Part shown: positions 39,071-50,900 of the stretch, piece by piece | Layout of the letters: each line of letters starts with the position of its first letter | Numbering within the stretch: position 1 is the first letter of the stretch | NCBI GenBank assembly: GCA_037043015.1 | Contig: CM073326.1 | Coordinates: 4,561,845 to 4,625,844 of the forward strand | Direction of reading: 5' to 3' | DNA from: Bryum argenteum | Taxonomy: Eukaryota; Streptophyta; Bryopsida; Bryales; Bryaceae | Length of the DNA stretch: 64,000 nt | The notes under the pieces: model-generated | Seen by the model: only the letters and a program-made list of their open reading frames with translations | What the model was told of the DNA's origin: nothing | Database searches by the model: none | Translations under genes and position numbers: made by a program

Positions 39071-39446
39071 CGGTAGGAGGTTGGTTCACCACCACGCTCC
39101 ACCACTAGGGCGAGGGCGTGAGCGTGGAGTTCAATCTTAGAGGCACATCGATCGGCCGAGGAACCCGCCGCAAGCGGCGTGTTCCCAAGTGTTCTCTTGC
39201 TTATTATTGTTCAAATCCTAATCAATCATCAACCATGCCTTCGCATTGCCAAAGTACAAAAGGTCTCAAGGTGTGCCTACAAATACTCCACATTCGTGTC
39301 TATTGAGTGATTTCAAACACCAACCAACTCGACTCTTCCCATCAACTCATCGGATGCATGCAAAGAAGAACACAACGAGAACCATCGTGCAATACGGAGA
39401 CAAATGTGTTATATCAAAAAGTCGCATTTTATTCTTACAATGATTG

Positions 39447-40145
39447 GGATGGATTATAGGCTCAATATGGAGATATGTGTTTCTAATGAATGTTGTGTTT
39501 TATTCCTAAATTATGCGTTGGTGGATGTTGATTCTCTCTCTTTATTATGCTTGAGCTTTGTTTGACGATGTGGTGCATTTGAGTCATTCATTACTTTTTC
39601 TGTTAGTTTTCACTAGGTGTGATCCGATTTTTATGACTAAATAGGATCGAATGTAACAAAGTTTCTTAGATTGGTGTCAAAAGATTAGTTTTTGAATGAT
39701 ATGTAGAGAATTGTTGAAGAACACCTCGATCGACTCAACGCATGCCATCTCAGCCGGAATGGCTTCGTATAAAGTTGTTGAGGTTCTAAAATCGAGCTCT
39801 TGAAGAGCGTTGACGAGGTTCGGTTATGTGATCTTGGTCCTTAAGAGCATGTCCACCGTGTGCGGTAGGTCTCTTAGGTTGCGTCTAATCCTTCCAGACG
39901 CGGGTTAGCTGGTCATTGAGAATGCCACCCTGAGGCCTAAAGACAAGCCATCTGGGGGTTATTAGCCAGTCACATTTCTGCCACTGTCCAATCTCATTTC
40001 TTCCAAGTGGGTATCACTTTGAACCATTTGCGACTAATGAAATTTCTTGTCACATGACACTTCCACATTGGTTGAAGGGATTGCTAAAATAAGAGTAAAT
40101 GCACATGATAACTTGAAATTATGGGGTGCTAGAATGAAGAGGACT
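39447..40145. other. Intergenic, nothing recognisable
   Basis: Unique-looking sequence between the tandem array and the first TTAA element. No gene is supported. Confidence 0.55.
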
Positions 40146-40742
40146 TTAACCCTTAAATGCCCATGGGGTCTAAAACGGGCAGCCCAAAATTGGATCACAA
40201 CATCTTTTGGACTTTGGCATCAAGAGTAGTGCACTTTTTGAACTTGTTCACTACGAATGAACCAATCAATGATGAGCTTGCAACCTCCTACAAGGTTATG
40301 TATAACCCCAACCTACCTACCACAATTCTTTCAAAGCACAAATCACTTATACAAATTGTGATTTGAATTGTAAAATTCCACTATATGAATGCATCATAAG
40401 ACGGTGACTAGTTTGACATCAAAATATAAGTGAAAAGTTGATTACAGTGAGAGCTACAGAGAAGATTATGTTGGAATCAAGCCCCTCGGGCTTGCTTGGG
40501 CGTTTAACCCTTAAAAGTCCCTTGGGGATAGTATGTACGTTGTCGTATAATTAGGATTTGCTACCAACAAGAAACTCTAAACTGGAATTGTAATAGCTCA
40601 CTAGAACTGCATGGATTCAAATGTGAACTTCTTTTTTGAACTCAAACCCATTAAAGGTGTGCATTCACTCCAAATACAACCAAATACACCGTATTCTACT
40701 GGTCGCCACGGCACGCTCAGACCTTTAGGGGTTAAGGGTTAA
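40146..40742. mobile_element. TTAA element (outer) split by a nested TTAA element
   Basis: The left end TTAACCCTTAAATGCCC starts at 40146. The body matches the element at 25195. Its right terminus would read GGGCGTTTAAGGGTTAA, but the internal TTAA of that terminus is split. A second element occupies 40504-40735 and the remaining GGGTTAA follows at 40736-40742. Confidence 0.75.
40504..40735. mobile_element. 232-bp TTAA element nested in the previous one
   Basis: Left TTAACCCTTAAAAGTCCC, right GACCTTTAGGGGTTAA. It sits exactly in the TTAA of the host element's end, with TTAA on both sides. No coding capacity. Confidence 0.75.
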
Positions 40743-40964
40743 CCCTCTCGACTGGGTTACATGGATATTGTCCGGATTTAAGGGTTACACTCCATAATTC
40801 AAATCTACATGACACCATCATGACCTCAGGTGCTTAAACAATCTTTTGACCTCGAAAGACATGTGTTGGCTAGAAAGTTGTTGTTGATGCATGCACCACA
40901 TCAACCATTCAAAGGATCAAAGTGTGTCAACTAAGACCAGAACCATACAAATTATTTCATTTTT

Positions 40965-41599
40965 TTAACCCTTAAAAGGCGCCTGTCAGCCCCTCGGGCT
41001 GTTTTCCAACAGAATCTTCCCTGTAGCTCATTTGATTCTCAATTTTTCACTTATTTTTTTATATCATTCTGGTCACCTTTTTGTGATGCATCTACAATGT
41101 GAAATCCTACAATTCAAATCACAATTTGTATGTATGATTTTATGGTTTGAAAGGATTGTGGTAGGTAGGTTGGGATTGCACAAAACCTTGTAGGAGGTTG
41201 CAAACTCATCATTGATTGGTTCATTCATGGTGCCCAAGTTCAAAAAGTGCACTATTCATGTTGCCCAAGTCCAAAAGATGCTGAGATCCAATTTCGGGCT
41301 GCCCATTGAGGAGTGGAAGGACCTTTAACCCCTAAATTTCCTTGTTGCAAAACGGTGTAAGTCACAAAATTTGACCTTCCTTTAGATTAAGCTCAAAAAA
41401 TCTCAATCTAAGCAATATTCAAAAAATTCAACCGTAAGATCTCAAAGTTCACTTGACATTCTTCTCACATACCAAATTTGAACCGTTCATTCTTCCTCAT
41501 TTGTGAGATTATAATGATCAAAGTTGGCTGATTTTTCCTCCTGCGGGAACCTCCAAAACCCGTTTCGGGTTTTAAGGAAAGTTAGGGGTTAAGGGTTAA
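40965..41599. mobile_element. TTAA element (outer), inverted relative of 40146, with nested insertion
   Basis: The left end TTAACCCTTAAAAGG is at 40965. The body is the reverse complement of the 25195/40146 type ('CTGTAGCTCATTTGATTCTC', 'GGTTGCAAACTCATCATTG'). The right end ACCTTTAAGGGTTAA is interrupted at its TTAA by the element at 41325-41592. Confidence 0.75.
41325..41592. mobile_element. 268-bp TTAA element nested in the previous one
   Basis: Left TTAACCCCTAAATTTCC, right GGAAAGTTAGGGGTTAA. The interior is homologous to the 268-bp element at 50401-50668 ('CAAATTTGAACCGTT', 'GAGATTATAATG', 'CAAAGTTGGCTGA'). Confidence 0.8.
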
Positions 41600-41689
41600 A
41601 CAATGTTGGGTGTTTTGGCAAATCAAGCTGATGTCATGCTCCCAACAACAAGAACTGTACAGTACCCTCCAACTTATTTTGCCACCCAG

Positions 41690-41960
41690 GCGCCCGGAAA
41701 CTAGTTTTATCAGCATTTATTGGAGCCCCATCAACCAATGAGATTTTTTCTTCAGAATCCTTGGAATTCTCGATTTGGACCTCCCGACCTCCCGACGACT
41801 GTCTTTGATAAATTTGAATTCAAGAATAAAGCCTGTGGTTCAAAATTACTTCGAGAACCCACTCCTTGGCATTTTAAGCCTATACATCAGAAAATTAGGG
41901 GGCTCTTTTTCCCCTCCCCCTCCCTCGCCCCCGAAAAACGCTCGTATTACTAATTTACAT
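41690..41960. repeat. Fragment homologous to the interior of the 45462 MITE
   Basis: 'TTGGAGCCCCATCAACCAATG' (first 20 bases compared), 'GATAAATTTGAATTCAA' and the C-rich 'TCCCCTCCCCCTCCCTCGCC' match the 45970-46200 segment with divergence. No terminal repeats are visible here, so it is a truncated copy. Confidence 0.5.
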
Positions 41961-42068
41961 TGATCGCTTGCAATCCCTCCCCATTCTCCAGCATTGTCCG
42001 CTTTCAAATTGAAATCTTGGCAAGATGCTCAAGTTATTTTGATCAATTTTTGTGGTTTTGAGAAGTGA

Positions 42069-43256
42069 TTAACCCCTAAAAATCCAGGAAAGCCGAAACG
42101 GCATTTTGCTATTTTGGGCAGCCTTGTTTAGTGAGTAAAAAGTGAAATTTGGGGCCGGGTTTTTTTGTGAAGGTGGGTAATTGTATGAAGTAGGTGTGGT
42201 AAAAATTACAAAGTTAGAGTCGCATTTTTCTTTTTTTTAGAGCATATTTTTGAATTCGAGCCCAAGTGGGGCAGTGCGGGCTACCTTCTAATCCAATGAG
42301 AGACGGGGACATGCAGTGGGCAGTGGGAGAGGTTAGCAAAGGAAATAAGCTTTGGGCAGAGGGTTTAGGAGGGGATTGTGGACTAACCCATGATTCTTCA
42401 AAAGGGAGTGGCAGGTCATCAAGGTCATAGCGTGCGCATATACTAGTTCAAGAAAAGAAAAAAAAACAAGGTCATAGCCTGCCTAGAGACATGTCACCCT
42501 CCCCATAACTCACTTCATAGTGCCATAAAGACTGACCGGCCATACATGGCAAGTGTGTCAGCACCATGAATGTCATTTTTGGTCCGTAATACCTTTTGCA
42601 TGATGGGTCAGAGGGGCATGCGAGGGGACCCAGTATTTGGCCTTTGCCCGACTCATTTTATAAGGCATTTTTTCAGTTTTATCCATGGTAATTGATAAGT
42701 TTTTGAGATTTCATTATTTTTGAAAAAAACTTTTGACCCTAAATCACATTTGAGTGAAATCATTTCTTCACCGTTGGGATTCTCAAAATTGCAAAAATTC
42801 TGGGTGCTATTCACCAATTCATGAAACGGGAGAGTTTACTAGCTTTTAGACCTTCACTGCCTAAAGAATTTAGATGAAGGTCATAAAAGCACGGGGTGTA
42901 AAAAAAATTTTGCATGGAGGTGCCCAACTTAGTTTCCTACATGGAAAAAAATATGACCAAAAAGTTTGGGGTAACAAACATCAAGTCCCCCTTTGCACCA
43001 TTTAGGCTATGTGATTCGGGCAATGCCCTAAAAAACTTTTGCTGCAACTTTGAACGTTATAATCTCACAAATGAAAAACATCCAACGGATGAAAATTCTA
43101 AGAGTTCTTCTACAGAGGGTAAAGTTCAAGATCCTACGGTTGGATGTCAAAAAAAGAAAAAAAAAATTGGTCGGACCCGCCATTCCCACAAAGTGGTCAA
43201 AAATGGCAATTTCTGCATTTGGACCTTCCAAAAACGGCTGGATTTTTAGGGGTTAA
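42069..43256. mobile_element. 1188-bp TTAA element with CCCCTAAAAATCCAG inverted ends
   Basis: Left TTAACCCCTAAAAATCCAGG, right GGCTGGATTTTTAGGGGTTAA (19 of these paired), TTAA on both sides. A subterminal GCCGAAACGGC palindrome parallels that of the 20239 element, and the interiors are related ('CACCATTTAG', 'GCATGGAGGTGCCCAACTT'). No transposase frame. Confidence 0.75.
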
Positions 43257-45461
43257 AAAGTGATGTTCTTCTGACTCGATACATTTATTTAGGAATATTC
43301 TTCCATTGATATGTGGCTTACTTAATAACCATCAAACTTGCTTTTGATGCCAACAGACCACCGCTAAGTAGGAGAGTTCATCTGGTCTAGAGTATGAGAT
43401 TTGGAAGAAGTTTGAAGTTGAGAGTATACACAAACAAACGCGAGTACTTGCTTGGAGAATATGTTATTTGTAGATATGTCCTAGAAAATTTGTGAGGAAG
43501 AAATTGTCGGAGATATTGTACATGTATTTTTCTTAAAATTTCTTCTGTGAGACTGTAAATATTGTGGACGTTGGAACTTATGTTTAGAATGGTGTACAAA
43601 TCATTATACAATGACCACTGACTTCACTTAACTCTCGATTCTATAGAGAACGTGTAAAAGCAAATTAATACAATGAAAACAAATTGTGGACATTTAGTTA
43701 GCCAATTTGGCATAGAAGGTTAAACCTCGAGAAAGTATTAGGAAGTCGATTCCTACAATGCAATCCAAATGGAAGCTAAATAGTAACTCAAGGTGGTAGA
43801 ACTTGGTGGTTGTAGGTGTTTTACTTTATTTTTCAATAGTTGCTGATGAGGATTGAAGAGGAATCGTAAATTCCATATTATATTGGGCTCTATATTGATA
43901 TAGCTTTATATCGATACCTTATTTTACCATATTTGATGAGATTTTGATCTTGTAAATGAGTATGATACCCTTAAGCTTAAATTGAAACAATGAAAATTGT
44001 GAACATACATTATAGCCACATAGGGGAGAAATTTACCTACATAGTGTGCATCTTTGTAATACCAAGGATATGAACTATGATACTTCCATTCTATTGGTTC
44101 AATTAGTTTTTGAAAAATCATAATGTATATTTCTCAATTGAATTTTTGTGAAAGTAAGATATCAACAAAATAACTCTCTAAGTGAAGGGTCTGTAATGCA
44201 AAAGATTCAATAAGATAGATTAGATAAAATCCTCTTAGAAGGGAAAACGAATCAAAGAATTTTAAGGGTTCATAAAATTGTTACAAAACATGTTGGAGGG
44301 TCGTGTACTCTATTAATGAGCCGTTTTCATGCCATGTTTCCAATAAACTGTAAGGAGTTTTCTGTCTAGGGCAATCACCTGCAACGAGGGCAATGCGCCA
44401 AATAATCCCCTCACAAGGAAGGCAGAGCAGGACGAGGAGAGGGATTAATTGGCGCATTGTCGGAGGAAGGTTGCGGATAAACATGTACTGGAATCATTCA
44501 TAATAGCGATGAAACTCAAAATTGGAGGAAGGCCATGGATAATATTCCCCTAATCCCCTACTACGAAGGAAAACCTAGATAACATGGGATTATGCCTCAC
44601 AACTTGTCTGTGATAAGAAAATAAAACAAACTTTCCACTTCAAAGTTTATTTTTTATTTTTTTATGCAATAGGTTTTTGAATAGCATATCATCTCAAAGT
44701 GAAAATAACGAATTTCATAATATTTTAAGAGTACTTATACATTCGATATTTTTGTCTAAGATTTTTACTTGATGTGTCCTATACAATAAAGTGTTTGTGG
44801 GAAAAACTGCAAAATCAAACTCTATCTATAAAGTCTTTGAACGCAAGTTTTGGTTTTGGGATGGGTAGAAAAAACTATTTATTTTAAACTCTTGTTCGCG
44901 TTTTTTTTTAAAAAAAAATCCGGACTGATTTTGTACTTAGGTTTCCAAGTGAGCAAAGTCAAACCTTTTTACAAATTCTACAAGGACAAGTTTCAAAAAT
45001 TGCAAGAGCTAGATTCAAATTTTTATGTTATAATATAATTTTTTTCTTTCAAAAGTTGCTAAAAATTAAGATTTAGGAATTTTTACAATTCAAAATTTCC
45101 CAAAATTCTTAAATCCATGAAGGTACCTACTCACCGTACATTTTTACCCTGAACCAAATACAATAAATGTGGTGCATGTTCTACCAAATCATTGATTTCT
45201 ACCTACTTCTAGTAGTTCAGTTGCATGAAGGTCTAAAAAGCCAAATGAGTGTCTAAAATTTTGCATGGACATGCTCAACTAATTTATCTATATGGAAAAA
45301 CTACGAACAAGATGTTTGAGGTAATACGCATCATGATTTCCTTTGCCCAAAGTAGACTAGGTTTGGAGAAACAAAGTTTGCATGAACATTGATTGTTATG
45401 ATCCAACGGTTGAAATTTTGGAAAATCCAACCCTAGAATCTTGTTTATAACTATCTCAATA
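43257..45461. other. Intergenic; relic of the ~1-kb TTAA family at about 44700-45440
   Basis: No gene is supported. From about 44740 to 45430 the text follows the internal order of the 20239 and 42069 elements ('GTGTTTGTGGGAAAAACTGC', 'TTTTGCATGGACATGCTCAA', 'ATTGTTATGATCCAACGGTT') but has lost clear ends. Confidence 0.5.
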
Positions 45462-46251
45462 GGGTCTCTTTACACTATGGACCAAGAGCTAGACCAAGAA
45501 AATTAAAATCATTTTCATGGCCAAGAGCCATCACTGTGATGAACCAATTGTGGAATTTTGAGTGACTTGGTCACTCTTTGTAGTGTAAAGTGAAGTTCGA
45601 ACAGGGACAAGTCTAAGCTCAATTTTCTAATATAAATCCTCATTATTCTCTCTCATACTCTCCCATTTTCCCTCCTTTCTATTTAAATAAATCAACTCTA
45701 GCCGATCAATGGTTTTTAAGTCCCATGGTTTCCTTGATCGTAGTTGAGTCGAGCATCTGTTTGCTTCCACTCAACTATAATCAAGTAGAACATGAAAACA
45801 TTATCCACTATGCAGAATTTAGCATACTTTGGGGACCTCAAAGTTAGTGGTCATTTTCCTACTTGCAAGGTAGTGTGAAGCCAAATGGGATCAAGAGCGC
45901 TTTACTCTCCAATCACGAATTTTAAAAGACCATGGTCAATCTTCATGGGCGTCTGTAAAAGAGTCAGCCTACCACCATTTCTTGGAGCCCCCATGAGCCA
46001 ATGGGATTTTTTGTCAAAATCCCTAGAATTTTTGGTTTGGATCCCCCCCCTTATCGTTTTTGATAATTTTGAATTCAAAAAAGGGGCCTACGCCCCGAAT
46101 TGCCTTTGCAGGTGTACTCTTTGACATTTCAAGCCTACACATTAAATATTTAGGGGGCTCTTTACTCCTCCTCCTCCCTTGCCCTCCAGAAACGCTCGTA
46201 GCACCGGTTTATAGTGATCCAACCTTCATGGTCCATAGTATAAAGTGACCC
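45462..46251. mobile_element. 790-bp MITE-like element with GGGTCNCTTTACACTATGGACCA ends
   Basis: The left end GGGTCTCTTTACACTATGGA pairs with TCCATAGTATAAAGTGACCC at the right end with two mismatches. The flanks are ATA and TTA, an imperfect 3-bp duplication. The ends resemble those of the 18520 element, so the same PIF/Harbinger-like group is likely. No coding capacity. Confidence 0.6.
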
Positions 46252-47967
46252 TTAGTCTACCCACCAATCTTTATCAAATTTCACCATAAAGATATATCGA
46301 GTCAAAGTTTCTGTCTTTGCAACAACATATTTTTTTAAGCAAATCGACCACATATACGAGATTTCTTTTAAAACCACCAAAAATAGACATTTTATCTCTA
46401 TCTCAATAGTGTACAAAATTTTCTGAATCACGGTAATGTCAATAATAGGAAGTATCAGGAGAATTTTGTAAATTTAAACTTCTGGGTCTCATGATTTTCT
46501 CCTATAATGATGGGATGCCAAGACACTGGCGAGCTAAATTAAAACAAAAGTCCCAATAATTAATTTCAAATTCCTCAATTATACTGTACCGGTGAAGTTC
46601 CAGAAGACTTGGCCCTTTTAATCATATTCAGTGTGCTTATTTTCTGGTTGAAGGTTCAGAATGATGCACATGTTTGGCGTGCTATTTACCACGAGAGTCA
46701 CTCAATTGTTGTTGCTCACATGGGCTTACAATTTGGATTGCATCATTATTATTATTATTATTATTAAAAAATATGTTTCTAGATGTTTTTATACAACAAT
46801 TAATTGAGAAATATGGAATGCATGTTTCACAATCAAGTTCCTTGTGTAAACTACCGCCTTCTCTTCATGAAAATGATGTGAAACACAACCCCATCCAAGC
46901 ATATGTTTCTCATCCATCCATCCTCTGCCCTAAATTACCCAAGATGAAAAGTAAGACAAAGCCCCAACCAATCATTTATATTATATGCTCCACAGCCATA
47001 GTCCATCCACTTATGGTGGAGGGTTCTTGGACCTCGTTGTATGGGTACCTTGTCGGGTACTTCGAAGGCACTACAATAGTGGTTAGGTAAAAAATACCAC
47101 ACTGTTCACCCCGAGAGAGGTTAGTAGTCCCGACATTGGTGCGATGACCTCCGGGCATCGGTCGAACAAACACTCTATTCACGCTTACCTCCAAATAGGT
47201 TGGAGTTTCTCTTCTTCTTCTTTTCCCATATGCTGCTGCCCTAAGAGAATCAAACTCTCATTCTATGAAAAGGCCCCAAATTATCCAAAAGTAAAAAGAT
47301 AATAACAAGTTACACACACTCTCTTTTTGCTTAGAACTCATGGTAAGACTACACATAAGAAAGAACATATTAGATGCTACTCTATCTAAACAAGACTAGA
47401 GGTTCATCTCCTAGATCTGCACAGAAAGAACACCGGTAGGTAGGTAGCTGTTGGAAACACCCAGCCGCACTCCACACTCCACCGTGGGAGTCGGAGTCAG
47501 ACTATTCCGGTAGGTAGCAAGGAAGGAGCCTGGGCTGGGCATTCAAAGAACGTACAGGCAACCAGGTGCAGCACCACTTTGTCCCCGGCCACTTTTTGAC
47601 AACACGCACAAATCACGACTCAAAACCCAAAAGCCTGTCACAACCTGGACAATTGTCCACAAGCATTCAAGGGAACAGAAAACCACTGCAGGCGCGCGGA
47701 CGCGCACGGCCGACGACGGAACCAGGCTCTCGAAAAAACGCGCAGGCCCAATAATTTTCCCCTTTGGCAGGCAATGCCGGCTTATGACTGTCAGGTAGCT
47801 ACTGATACTAGTTTCCACCCCCACGAGTTGTAGCCTTCGTCGTAGCTTCGGCACCCGCGGTGTGACCCAGTCGCCGCCGCGGTGACGCAAACTCCACACA
47901 GATCCGCAAACCTTTAGTTCTGAGGATGGCCTCTAGTTCTCGAGTTCAGAGGTTGTGATCGATCACC
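46252..47967. other. Intergenic and promoter of the five-pass membrane protein gene
   Basis: An (ATT)n microsatellite lies at about 46745-46766. GC content rises from about 47460, which probably marks promoter and leader of the gene at 47968; no clear TATA box is seen. The frame on the minus strand at 47543-47899 has no recognisable domain. Confidence 0.45.
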
Positions 47968-50900
47968 ATGGGGGTTCTTTCGGCGAGGATGGGGATTCTT
48001 TTGGTGTTGGCTCTGCTCGGATTCGCGTCGCAGGTGCAGGGTAGCTATGGCGGAAGATTCATCGACTTGCCTTCAAGCTCAGAAGAACTTGAGTTCCACG
48101 GTACGAAGCGAGATTCTTGAACAAGTTTTCGATGGGATTGAAGCAAGATTCTTCTGGTTGTGAATAATTTTGTTTGATCAGGTTCGCTCTGACGGTAGGA
48201 AAATGCTGCAATTGCACGCCAACAGGAAAAGAGTGTATCTAGTTTTTGTCGATCAGGTCGATTCGCTTAATTTAGAACGTCGGTGGTGATTTGGAATGTG
48301 AGTGCTTGGATGTTGCAGTTCACGGGAGAGCGTTGCTTCAAGTTAGTACGACGAACTCCACGTTCAATTACAGGCCATTAGCGGCCCGGAACGACAGGTT
48401 GGACCCGCTCAACAACTTCAACCATTACCGCAACGGCTACGACATCAAGAGCGCGCATTACTGGGCGGTGAGGCTCACATCCCGAGTCTAGATTGTGGGT
48501 GCTGACGATCGATCGATTACTACTGACTGACGGGCAGGTTTGGTTTGGTTTTGTTTCGGTGCCAGTCTGTGGTGTTCACAGGAATCTCCGGGTACGCCAT
48601 AGCAGCGGCGTGGTTAGCGCTTGGGTTACTGCTACTCTTGTTCGCGTGCTGCAATTGTTTGTGTGGCTCGAGGGACCATTCCAAGCGGCCGCGATCGCGC
48701 GCCTTCTTCTGGACTCCGCGACTGATTGTTTTCTTGCTCTCCGCCGTCGCCGTGTAAGCTCCCAACCCTAAATTCTCTCATCCTTGCAATTCTCGCACCC
48801 GTGCAACTCTCTCATCCTTGCAACCAAGCAGTCCAGAAGTAACACATCTAGCCTCTCCCCAAGGATCTCCTGAATGCACACATACTCAAAATCCTCTCAC
48901 ATTAATCTTCATTAGCATAGGAAGCATCTCACACACACAGAACTAAGACATCCAAGATCTGTTCCATTCCAGATTTTGTGAATGAGTCCACATGTTGAAT
49001 ATTATGACATAAAGCTGTGATGCAAGAGTGATTGATTGATGGCTATTGATATAATTGTTGTTGGGGCTTGCAGTGGCAGTAGCGTGATATTGCTGATCGC
49101 AGCTCGCCGGTTAACATCCCAAGTGAACAACGTGGAGCATGTGCTTCTGGAAGCGGCACAAAATGCGACCGACACCATTCAGAATGTTTCGAGCACGTTG
49201 GGCAATGTGAAAGGGGTTGTTCTTCCCTACAATCAGCAGCTGTACACAAGCCTTGATTCCACCCAGACCAAGCTCGACAGCCTCGCTGTGGTCGTCAACG
49301 AGAAGGCGTTTGTCAAGTACCGGAAGACTTATCACATGGTCTTCAACATCGTGTAAGTACTTCCCGGGGGTCTTCATTCTCTTGCTCTTGGTGGGGGGTC
49401 TTCATTCTCTTGCTCTTGGTGGGGGGTCTTCATTCTCTTGCTCCTGGTGGGGGGTCTTCATTCTCTTGCTCCTGTATGATTGTTGTAGTACTTATGAATG
49501 TGTTGTATGTGGCTCGTGGTCGTAGTGTACAAAATTAGGAATAATGCGACCCTAGGTTAAGTATGTGTAGTGTAATGCTTGCCCATGAGGGCCTTTTATC
49601 ACTAGTAGAAAAGTGTCCTTAATACACTACGCACCGAGTACACCCCATATGGTGTTTTACACCCACCTAAGTTGTCACTCTGGGATGTAAGTCGCTACTC
49701 TCGGGTGTACTCGTGTGGTCTTCATTCTCTGCTCCTATGATTGTTGTACTTACGAATGTGTTGTCTGCCGTTGGTGGTCATAGTGCATAAAATGCAGGAA
49801 CAATGTGACCCTTTGTGTGTTTACAGATAAGTATGTTTAGGGTATTAAGGCTTGCCCATGAGGGCCTCTTGTCACTAGTAGAAAAGTGTCCTGAATACAC
49901 TAGGCACCATATGGTGTTTTACACCCACCTTGGGTGTAAGTCGCTACCTTAGGGTGTACTCTTGTGGTGTACTCATGATGCTTTTCTATTGGTTGAGGGT
50001 CAAGATTCTAAGTGTTCAATTTCATTCACATCACGTACAATACATGATTAAGATCTAAATAGCTTACCTTCAAGTACACATACAAGTCATCGAATGAAAC
50101 ATCTTCTATAGACTAAATAGACTTTGGGACCTCCAACACATTAAATATAAATTCGGTTAATTTTTTCTTTATTTTATTTTATTAGGTTATCATTCTTTAA
50201 TGGAGTTGTGGGATGTTTTGTTTTTGGCAGAGAATATGTGTTAATTGCGGTGACGTCATTCAATTTGTTACTCATCACTCTTGGATTTGGTAAAGTGCCC
50301 ACAAACATTACCACTGTATTCTCAAAACTATATTGAATCGTGTTAACATTAATTTGGAGGGAATTGGAATGTAGATTGAAGGTAAATTATTTCTTTCTTT
50401 TTAACCCCTAAAGGTCCTTGATACAAAATTGTTTGAATTATCAAAAAGAACCTTCTTTTACTTCAGGTGCAAAGAAACTCAATCTAAGCATTGATTAGAA
50501 GATCCAACCGTAGGATCTTGAAATTAACTTGACCCTTTTCTCGAATGTCAAATTTGAACCGTTAATCTTTCTCCAATTTTGAGATTATAATGGTCAAAGT
50601 TGGCTGAATTTTCTCCCTACAGAAATTCCAAAAAGCGATTTCCGCTTTCTTGGACCTTTAGGGGTTAAGGTTATTAATTTGTTTTGATGGATTTGGGTTG
50701 GGGTGTTGTGCAGCATCAACATTTTTAAAACTGAGGCACTTCTTCTATTTGTAAGTGAAATTAATTCATGCTTGTGGGCGATTATATTTAATTATTGTTA
50801 GTTTGTTTTCAGGAGAGGGACAGATTGATTCATTTTCCAATCAAAATGGTTATTTTTAATTTTTAATTTTTAAAAATTCCTTATAAAAGTTGCATTTTTG

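Larger units (their letters stand above)
33230..39446 (-). repeat. Direct tandem array, six ~965-bp units plus a partial seventh
   Basis: Homologous points recur at intervals of 962, 965, 968, 965, 965 and 969 bp, and units are nearly identical over most of their length. Homology begins about 33230 inside the promoter part of a unit. It ends about 39446 just past the AATAAA signal of the partial unit. Differences cluster in the leader (for example near 33936, 34893 and 35850) and at the unit junction 'CACTAGGGCG'. GC content is clearly above that of the flanks. Each full unit carries one minus-strand mini-gene, listed individually. Confidence 0.95.

Noticed and set aside
42914-43249. 111-codon frame inside the 1188-bp TTAA element as a transposase remnant
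   Set aside because: The product shows no DDD/DDE motif or other transposase feature, and the homologous segments at 1004 and 20829 do not keep the same frame or length.
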